27,456 nt of DNA, taken from IMG/VR virus record IMGVR_UViG_3300030106_002195, positions 3,831 to 31,286 of that record; one strand, written 5' to 3'. The notes beneath the pieces are model-generated. The model was given only the letters and a program-made list of their open reading frames with translations. It ran no database searches and was not told the DNA's origin. The stretch is from a virus. Position 1 is the first letter of the stretch; the number at the start of each line of letters is the position of its first letter. The position numbers and the translations under genes are program-made. Below, piece after piece: positions 17,333-26,100 of the stretch.

Positions 17333-17827
17333 ATGTCTAAAAACGAGTTGAAAAAAATACTTGACAATACGGTAGCTTTATCATATAAAGATAAAGTACA
17401 AGAAATAGAAGATTATTTTGTAAGTATTGCTGATGGAAAAGATATTGTAGCTGGAAACGGTTCAGAATTAATATATCCAGATATGTGGGAGTATAAACAC
17501 TCTTTTGCTGATGGTGTATATATTCGAGAAATGAAAATGAAAAAAGGTCAAATAGGTTTTTCAGCAATACATAAGCACAGTTATGGATTTTTTTTATTAT
17601 CTGGTGTGCTAGCATCGTCAAAAGAAGATGGTGTAGAAGAGTTTATAGCTCCTTGTTATATAGTTTCACCTAGAGGATCTAAAAGAATAGTTTATGCAGT
17701 AGAAGATTGTGTTATAACAACAGTACATGCTAATCCTACTAATACACAAGATTTAAAAGAAATAGAAAAAGCTAACGTAGCTTTTAACTGGAAAGAATAT
17801 GAAGAATATTTAAAAAGTAAAAAATGA
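17333..17827 (+). CDS. Small cupin-fold protein (164 aa)
   Basis: The centre reads MKKGQIGFSAIHKHSYGFFL then LSGV, and later YIVSPRGSKRIVYAVEDCVI then TTVHANPTN. This matches the two cupin motifs: HxH at residues 80 and 82, Pro-Arg-Gly at 113-115, and a third His at 132. The usual glutamate of the first motif is replaced by an aromatic residue, so three histidines could hold a metal without it. The N-terminal 45 residues and the C-terminus are helical. I recall similar cupin proteins in marine phage structural modules, without a known substrate. It is preceded by one of the longer gaps in the window (54 bases), and its stop overlaps the ATG of a ten-codon mini-ORF. An enzymatic or sugar-binding role remains open. 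Confidence 0.7.
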   Translation: MSKNELKKILDNTVALSYKDKVQEIEDYFVSIADGKDIVAGNGSELIYPDMWEYKHSFADGVYIREMKMKKGQIGFSAIHKHSYGFFLLSGVLASSKEDGVEEFIAPCYIVSPRGSKRIVYAVEDCVITTVHANPTNTQDLKEIEKANVAFNWKEYEEYLKSKK

Positions 17828-17856
17828 AAGTATTAACTAAAAAATATAAGCTATGA
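17824..17856 (+). CDS. Possible ten-codon bridging mini-ORF
   Basis: ATG at 17824 overlaps the cupin stop (ATGA), and its own TGA at 17854-17856 overlaps the ATG of the next gene (ATGA again). It would encode MKVLTKKYKL. The double ATGA link could couple translation of the cupin gene to the following gene. In an AT-rich genome it could also be chance. Confidence 0.2.
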   Translation: MKVLTKKYKL

Positions 17857-18569
17857 GCATGGGAATTATAGCTGTTAGCTCTGCGGCACTTGGCGCTGCT
17901 ACAAGTATATATGCTACTAATAAAAATGCTAGAATAGCAAAAGACGCAGCAACTGATGCAAGAACAGAGCGTGATGTACAACGAGCAGAACTAGAAAAAG
18001 AAATGCAAGCCTATAGAAATATGGAAATTAAAAATCCATTTGAAGGTATGCAAAACATGTTTGCTGAAAACGTATATGAAGATTTAACTGTAAACCAACA
18101 GCAAGCACAGTTTCAAGCCCAACAAGGTGCTCAACAAAGAGCAGATATTATGCAAAACTTACAAGGTGCTGCTGGTGGATCTGGTATTGCTGGTTTAGCA
18201 CAAGCATTAGCTAATCAAGGTCAATTACAAACTCAACAAATATCTGCTTCTATTGGACAGCAAGAAGCTAGAAACCAAGCGTTAAGAGCTCAAGGTGCAT
18301 TACAAGTACAAAGAGGTGCTGCTGATATACAGTCACTAGAAAGACAAGGTGCGCAGTATGTTCAGCAATCAGAAATGGATAGACAAGCAACTTTGTTGTC
18401 TATGCAAATGGGTGAAACTACTGGTGCTAATTTAGCATATCAACAAGCTCAAGCAAATCAAATGCAAGCACAAATTGCTCAAAACCAAGCTTTGGCTTCA
18501 GGCTTTACTAATATAGCTAGTACTGCTGTTGGTGCGTATCAAGAAGAGCTATTTCCTAACCAATCATAA
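17853..18569 (+). CDS. Internal virion protein, Gln/Ala-rich (238 aa)
   Basis: A short hydrophobic segment at residues 4-22 (GIIAVSSAALGAATSIYA) precedes a charged helix (DARTERDVQRAELEKEMQAY). The rest is a long Gln/Ala/Gly-rich helical region, including YEDLTVNQQQAQFQAQQGAQ and GAAGGSGIAGLAQALANQGQ. Composition and length resemble T7 gp14-type ejection proteins, which form part of the channel across the host envelope; I recall this family in many marine phages. It sits directly before a larger helical gene and the giant, matching the order of the three internal proteins in T7-like phages. The start could be the ATG at 17853 or 17859. A tape-measure or other core protein is the alternative, but the short length argues against a tape measure. 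Confidence 0.7.
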   Translation: MSMGIIAVSSAALGAATSIYATNKNARIAKDAATDARTERDVQRAELEKEMQAYRNMEIKNPFEGMQNMFAENVYEDLTVNQQQAQFQAQQGAQQRADIMQNLQGAAGGSGIAGLAQALANQGQLQTQQISASIGQQEARNQALRAQGALQVQRGAADIQSLERQGAQYVQQSEMDRQATLLSMQMGETTGANLAYQQAQANQMQAQIAQNQALASGFTNIASTAVGAYQEELFPNQS

Positions 18570-18580
18570 AATAAATTATA

Positions 18581-20173
18581 ATGGCAGCAGATCCTACATT
18601 AACAAGAGCAGCTTTTGCAGAAGCAACTTCAAGGGCAAGAGCAAATGTTCAAAACTTAAAACCTTTATATGATAGTACTTTAGGTATGGTGCAAACTGGT
18701 CAAAGGTTTGTTGACAACTTAATGAATCAAATCCAAAAAAGAAACGAAATAGAGCGTATTGCAAAAGACAAACAATTGTCTGGCTTTAATAAAATAACAG
18801 ATCAAACGTATGCAAGCTTATACTCAATGGATGAGCCAATGCCAAACAAAGTAGTTAACGCGTTACGTACTAGAATTAAAGAATTAAAAGAAGAGTTTGA
18901 ATTAGTTAATACTTACGGTAAAAATGATACTGAAGAAAATAATAACGCTAGAATTAGGTTGTTAGGTGAATTAAAAAGAATTACAAGTCAAACTATAGAT
19001 ACTAGAAAGAAGTTCATGGAAATGGCTGGTGATTATCCTGATTGGAATAGTTCTAGAATTAAAGCGGAAAATATTGATACTTTAAAATCTTTTCTTGATC
19101 TTAAAAATATGGATATGAATGATGATATATCTGTAGTATATACTAACGAAGGATTAACTTTTATAAACGCTGTGACAGGTAAAAGTTTTACAGCGGCACA
19201 AATGAGAGAAGCAATGCCTGTTATAAATAAAGCACCTCAAACACTAGCTACTAGTAGAGCTAACGATGCTATGGCTTTAGCAGCGAGAAACGCTGAAAAT
19301 GGTGAGGCAAGTATTTATAGTCAAGATGATTTAAATATTTATAACTCTACTAAAGCTGATGTTAAAGGAGCTTTTTTAGATCCAATAAAAACAAATGAAG
19401 ACTACGTAAATGCTGCTACAATAAAACTATTGCCAAAAGCACAAAGCTTAGAACAAGCTTTAGAGACTTATAGTGTAATACCAGTAGAAATTATCAAAAA
19501 CATGTATTATACACAAGATAATAACATAGTGCCAATAGGTGAAACTTTTGCTAGATTAGATAGAGATAATGATGGTGATATTGATAAAGATGATTTTTCT
19601 GGTATGTCACAGGAAGAATTTGAAAAATTTAGAGCTAATCATAAAGAAATGATAAATGCTATAATAAGACCTGATCATCCAGCTTTTAATTTAGAAACTT
19701 CTAAAGAAATATTAGGTAACTATTATGCTAATATAGAAGAACAAATTTATACAGACACTTACAATATTGCTGTTGAAAATAAAAATAGAAGAGAACGTAA
19801 AGAAGATGAGTTGACAGATTCTCAAGCGGTTAGAGATAGAATTATAAATGCTTTTAAATCTGGAAAAATTGATGGCTTGCCATTACCTTATGGTAGATCT
19901 ATAAGATATAATACTGAAGAAAAAATGTATTATTTAAGAAAAAGTGATGGAACAGAAATTGCTAAATTTAAAACACCTGATAATGATATATTAATGCAAA
20001 TATTAAGTGCTCATGGTGTTAGGGAAAAAGATTTAGTTAATGTAGATTTTAGTAAAACAATATTTGAATCTAATATTGAGTTTACAGATTTTGATCCTAA
20101 TGCGGAAAAAGATAAAGAAAACTTTTATAAAAACATGAAAGGATTTCAGGATTATTTAAATACAAAAAAATAA
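18581..20173 (+). CDS. Internal virion protein with EF-hand-like loop (530 aa)
   Basis: The protein is mostly alpha-helical and charged, with no membrane segment. The N-terminal 150 residues are helical, with a coiled-coil-like patch (RTRIKELKEEFELVNTYGKN). Residues 327-338 read DRDNDGDIDKDD, close to the EF-hand/dockerin loop DxDxDGxIxxx(E/D), and are followed by a helix (SQEEFEKFRANHKEMINAII). A C-terminal globular part has YGRSIRYNTEEKMYYLRKSD. It lies between the gp14-like gene and the giant, and its stop shares a base with the giant's ATG (TAATG), so the two are probably translationally coupled and made in proportion. I infer an ejected internal protein comparable in position to T7 gp15. 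The loop suggests calcium binding, untested. Confidence 0.65.
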   Translation: MAADPTLTRAAFAEATSRARANVQNLKPLYDSTLGMVQTGQRFVDNLMNQIQKRNEIERIAKDKQLSGFNKITDQTYASLYSMDEPMPNKVVNALRTRIKELKEEFELVNTYGKNDTEENNNARIRLLGELKRITSQTIDTRKKFMEMAGDYPDWNSSRIKAENIDTLKSFLDLKNMDMNDDISVVYTNEGLTFINAVTGKSFTAAQMREAMPVINKAPQTLATSRANDAMALAARNAENGEASIYSQDDLNIYNSTKADVKGAFLDPIKTNEDYVNAATIKLLPKAQSLEQALETYSVIPVEIIKNMYYTQDNNIVPIGETFARLDRDNDGDIDKDDFSGMSQEEFEKFRANHKEMINAIIRPDHPAFNLETSKEILGNYYANIEEQIYTDTYNIAVENKNRRERKEDELTDSQAVRDRIINAFKSGKIDGLPLPYGRSIRYNTEEKMYYLRKSDGTEIAKFKTPDNDILMQILSAHGVREKDLVNVDFSKTIFESNIEFTDFDPNAEKDKENFYKNMKGFQDYLNTKK

Positions 20174-23100
20174 TGGAGAAATATATAGTTAACGGCCAAG
20201 GTTTTAATGTTAAGCTTGAAGACTTAGATTTATTTATGCAAAAATTTCCTAATGCTAAAAAGTATATATCGGGAAAGACAGACGACTTCGCGATAGCGGA
20301 CCCAATGGCGGAGTCAAACGTTATGGGGTTCGACTTGGACAATGGTTTTTTGGCGCAACAAGAAGATGAGGAAGAAAGAAGCGCTTTAGATATATTAAAA
20401 AGTTATCCAGCTAGTTTCTACTTAAGAGGTACTGAAATGATAAATAACTTTGTAAAGTCTTATGAAACTGGAGAATCACCATCAGCAGTTGGAAGAGTTG
20501 CTGTAGAAATAGCTATGGAAAATCCTTTTGTAGCTGCATATGGTTACGCTGCAGAATATCTTAGAGGTAAAGGTTATGATATACCAAAAGAATTTATTGG
20601 TATGGATTTAACTACGCCAAAAGAACGTAGAGAAATATATGAAAACTTTATGTTAGACGCTAGGGAAAAAGGTATACCACTTGAAAAAGCACAAAGATTA
20701 GATCCTACTAATAAAATAAAATTTGAAGATACCATAGATTTTTTTCAAAAACACACTTATCAACCTAAAGACAAAGAAGGTAAGCCAATAGATTACATGG
20801 CTTTGTGGAGTGAAGGAAAAATATTAGAAGGAACAGATGCTTTTCTTAATGAAGCCGCTGGAGCTATACCTTCTTTGTTAGTTAGTAGAAGTCCCTATGG
20901 AACTGGAGCTGCGGTTATTGGCGTTGGTGCTTATATGGATAACTTTGAAAGAGAAATGTATAAAAGAGGTTTTAATGATGAAACAACCAGAAGCCAAGTT
21001 GTAAATGATTCTATGATAACAGGTGGTTCTGATTTTGTTACAGAATTTATAGGTGGTAGAATAATAAATAAACTAGCTAAATCTGGTTTAGGCAAAGATG
21101 CAGTAAAAGAACTTTTAACAACAAGCGTTCCAATGGCAATGTTAAAAAAGTTTGGACTTGGTTATTTATCTGAGTTTGTTACTGAAGGCGCTGCTGGAGT
21201 AATATCAGAAAGATCTGATAAGTGGGTTTACGATGATGTTGTTACTTATCAACAGTCTCTTAGAACTTTTTTTAAAGATGGTTTTTTAGGTGGTTTTTTA
21301 GGTGGCCCAGCGGTAGCAATGTCAACAGCAAACAAAAGTCAAATATATGAATACGTTGCAGATAGTCAATACAAACAAACTCAGTTAGGTATAGAACAAC
21401 AAATAATAGCTTTAACTAGAGATTTAGACCAAGCTGAAGGAAATCAAAAAGAAACTATACAGAAAAAAATAGATAGTTTAAAACAAGAAAAGCAAAAAAA
21501 CAAAGAAAACAATTATGCTTTTTTTGATAACATGACTCAAAAACAAAAAGAAAATTGGGCTAGTAATATAGATAAACAAAATGAAGCTTTAGATTTAATT
21601 TACGGTAAAAACAGCGAAGAAACTAAAAAACAAGCAAAAGAAGATTATGAAAAAGCTGTAAAAGCTAATGAAAAATTTTTTAACGGTTTAAAAAGAAACT
21701 ATGACCCAGAAGTAGAAGCTATAATAGGTAAACAAATAAGAGCTTATCAAGAAATACAAAAACAACGTGGTGTTTTTGGTTTTAATAAAGACAAGTTAAA
21801 TGTAAAATTTGTAGAAAACGAAGCTGAAATAGAAGCGTTAGAAAATAAATTTAAAGGTTTTAAAAGAGCTGATGGTATATTTTACGATGACTCAGAAGGT
21901 AAGCCTACTATATATATTAACTCTCAAGTTGCAGCTGCAACATCACAAACTAATGTTTTAGGTCATGAATATTTACATGCTATAGTATCTAGAGCTTTTT
22001 CAGAAGGTATCGGTAAATCTGCTTTAAAAAATTCTGTTTCTTCTTTTGTTAAATATTTAAATGACATTGGGCAATCTGACTTAGTGGCTGATATAGAGGC
22101 TAAAATAGCAGTCAATTACGATGGTTTAGATCAAGATGGTGATATTATAAGAGATGTTGATGGTTTAGTAAAAACCAAAAAAGCAAAAGATCAAGAAGAA
22201 TATTTTAACATATTTTCAGATTTAATAAAAGATAATAAAATAGAAGCTGTTGAAAATAAATCATCAGGTATAAAAAACTCTTTTAGAGCCTTACATAGAG
22301 GGTTAGGCTTTGGTAGTGTTGATTTTCAAAATGGACAAGAGGTTTTTGACTTTTTAGTAGACTATAACACTAACATGAATAGAGCTAGTAAACTAGGTAA
22401 ACTAACATCTAGAGGTATAGCTGGTGTTAAAATGAAAGGATTAGAGCCAAAAAAAGACAAACGTTTTAAAAAAGGTACTGACACTTTAAAAGAAGAAATA
22501 ATCAAAAAATCTGTATCTGTAGAGCGTAGAAATCAAATATCTAGTAGCGTACAAGAAATAGGTAGTACTTATAGTTTTGAAGGCGGTAAAAAAGCGTGGG
22601 ATGAAGGAGGCGCTGATCAAGCTATAACTGAAATAAAAACAAATAATTATTTAGATGATTTAATTGCTGCCAAATACAAGGCTGATAGAGTGCCAGTTGA
22701 CTTTGTAGATAAGGTATACGCAGAGCTTACAAGTCATATTAAAAACTTTAATCCAGAAACAAATGATAATTTATTTGGTTGGATAAATAGTCAGTTAGCA
22801 AATAAAGCTGGTAATGTTTATAATCGAGAATACAAACAGGTTGAACAAGAGAAAACATCTAAAGATGTAGATGATAGAACAAAAGAAGGTGAAGTTAAAG
22901 TACAAGTTGCTGCAGAAGTAGATCCTACATTAGAAGCGTTAGAAACAGAAGATATATCACCTGCTGCACAAGCTAGAAAAGCTGCAGAAAAAGCAAAACC
23001 AAAAATACAGAAAGAGTCTGAATTTAGAAAAGCTATAGGCATTGAAACCGATAGTAAAATATATAACGAAGTTTTAGATGGTGCTCGTAAAGCTTTATTA

Positions 23101-26100
23101 AGAGCTTATGAAGCTGGTACATCAGTTAGAAATATACAAAGAAAACTAAGAGACGAGGCTAATGTATATTTATTCAAAACAGTTAAAAACTTTTTAGGAA
23201 CTAAAGATTATGTTAACAACTTAAAAAAGTTTAGAGAGCCTATAATGAAAGTTATGTTTACTTCTGATTTAGTGCAGCTAGAAAGAAACGTACCACAAGA
23301 TGAAAGAGTGTTTACTAAATTTGTTAAAAAACTCACATCGAAACAAGAAGTGCAAGATGCGGTTAATCAAAAATTATTACCACCCGAGGCTTTAAATATT
23401 ATAGATAAAGGCACGGCTGTTAGCTTGTATGAAAAGAAAAATGTATCAGAAGCTAGTTTTATGTCATTTTTTGATATACCTGCTTTTAATCCTGTTACTA
23501 AACAAAGATCTGGTAAACGTGGTACTAGAAAAGATCAATTAGCGAAATATATGGCTGGCGCACTGTCTTACGATGCAACAATGCAAGTTGCTCAAGAGCC
23601 TGATGTTATGCAGCGTAGAGCGGACTTGGCTGGATTAAAAGGTGAGACTTTGGCTAAAGATAATTTACAAGTTTTAGCTACTGAAATAGGTAGAAATCCT
23701 AATATTAAGTTTAGTATTAACCAAGAACAAGTTGTTCAAGGTATAGATATAATATTTGGTAAAGACAAAAATGATGGTTTTGGTGGTAAAAATTGGCAAA
23801 AATACTATGACAATAAAAACATAAGTAATGAAACTAAATATGCAGCGCAAGAAGAATTTTTAAATAGACTTACGGAAGAAAACGATGCTATAAGTCAAGA
23901 GGAACTAGATAAATTAGATCGTTTTAAAAACGGTAAAAAAAGAAAAACAAAAATTCGTACTTATAAAAAATACGAAATAATAGCTAAACAAAGAGCTGAA
24001 AAAATATTAAGTAACTTAGGTTTAGATAAACAAGGCTACAACGTAGAAAATCTTTCAGAAAAAGATAATAATCCAGATATTAGAATTACTAAAAACGGTA
24101 AAACAGCATTTACTATTGAAATAAAAGGAAATACAGCTAGAGGTGTTTCCGTTTCATTTAACTATAAACAAGACGTAAAAAGGTTAGTTAAAGGTAAAAA
24201 AGCAGCTGAAAAACAAGAAACTGAAAACTATAACAAGCAAGAAAAATCTTTAATTGAATTTTCAAATAAAATTTTTGAAAAAATGATTAAGCTTGTTGGA
24301 CCAAGTGAAGTTACATATTCTAAATTTAAAAACTTACAAATAAGTGTAGAAGGTTATAATAAAATAATAGAAAAAGGTTTACAGTTAGAAATACACGGAA
24401 AACAGTTTTTTATAACTACAAGTGATTTTGCTAATTCATACATGCAGAAAAAAGGTAAAGACGGTAGCTCTAGAACTAGTAATGCTATTGATATAGGTAA
24501 TGCTGGTATGTTTTTAATGGATAATAACTCTATAATGCAAGTAGAGGGTTTAAATAATTTTTCAGATCAAAAAGTTTTAATACCACTTACCGCTAGAATA
24601 AACTTTGGACGAGTAAACAAAGCAGGAACACATAGGACTGTATCTATTAGAGTAGAGCCTCAAATAAACTCTGTATTTTTTGATAAGCAAAACATTAGTT
24701 TAATAAATAAGTCTGGAAATAAAAACTTTAAAATAAAAGAAAGTTTAACAAAAGAAGTAGGTACTGGTAGAAACTTATTTAAAGCATCTATATCTGACAT
24801 GTCCAAATCAAATGGTGCTAGTATATTTGACTTTGATGAAACAGTTGGTATAAGTGAAAATTTTGTTATAGCTAAAAAAGATGATATAACAGAAAAAATA
24901 CCATCTTACGAGTGGCCACTTGTTGGTGAGAATTTAAAAGAGCAAGGTTATGAGTTTGATTTTACTGATTTTAACAAAGTAACAAAAGGTAAACCAGGTC
25001 CGTTGTTACAAAAAATGAAAAATCAAATAGAAAAGTACGGGTCAAAAAACGTGTTTATACTCACTGCTAGAGCACCTGAAAGCGCGGTTGCTATTCACGA
25101 ATGGTTACAATCAGAAGGTGTTAACATACCTTTAGAAAACGTTACTGGGTTAGGTAATAGTACAGGTGAAGCTAAAGCAACTTGGATATTAGATAAGTAT
25201 GCAGAAAAAGGTTATAATGACATATACTTTGTAGATGATGCTTTACAAAATGTACAAGCTGTTAAAAACATGTTTGATCAACTTGACATAAAAGGTAAAT
25301 CTGTTCAAGCTAAAGTTAAGTTTAGTAAATCAATGAATGATGACTTTAATAATATACTAGAAGAAGTAACTGGTATTGAAGCTGAAAAACGTTTTATGCA
25401 AACAAAAGCTAGAAAACGTGGTGCTAATAAAGGTAAGTTTAGGTTTTTTATACCACCATCGCATGAAGATTTTACAGGTTTATTATATAACTTTATGGGT
25501 AAGGGCAAACAAGGTGATGGACATAGAGACTTTTTTGAAAAAGCTTTAATTAGACCTTTAAATAGAGCTTATAGAGAGATAGATACAGCTAAACAAGCTA
25601 TAGCTAATGATTACAAAGCGCTTAACAAAAAGTTTCCAGATATTAAAAAGAAACTTAGAAAGAAAACACCCGACGGAGATTTTATTATTGAAGATGCTAT
25701 AAGAATTTATTTATGGAACAAACACGGTTATAATATAGAAGGTTTAAGTGATATAGATAAATCTGATTTAGTTGAGTTAGTTATGAATGACTCTCAACTC
25801 AGAGAATATGCTGAGACAGTTAATATAATATCAAAACAAGATACATATGTAGAGCCTGGTAAAGGCTGGGAAGGTGGTAATATACAAACAGACTTAATAG
25901 ACGCTACTGGTAGAGTTGGTAGAGCAGAATATTTTAAAGAGTTTAATGAAAATGCTGAAATATTATTTTCTGAAGAAAACTTAAATAAAATTGAAGCTGG
26001 TTATGGGGCTGATTTTAGAAGCGCGCTAGAAGACATGCTTCATAGAATTAAAACTGGTGTTAATAGGCCAAAAGGTCAACATGCTACGGTTAACAAACTA

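Noticed and set aside
20310-20340. A ggttcgac stretch resembling the T arm of a tRNA in the GC-rich patch.
   Set aside because: No acceptor stem, anticodon arm or T stem of proper length can be built around it, and the frame is coding.
21282-21300. Two T-TTT-TTA heptamers in the correct frame for -1 ribosomal slippage in the giant gene.
   Set aside because: TTT TTA pairs are common in this AT-rich sequence, I see no strong structure just downstream, and the -1 frame stops at 21348. Likely just the coding of the FLGGFL repeat.
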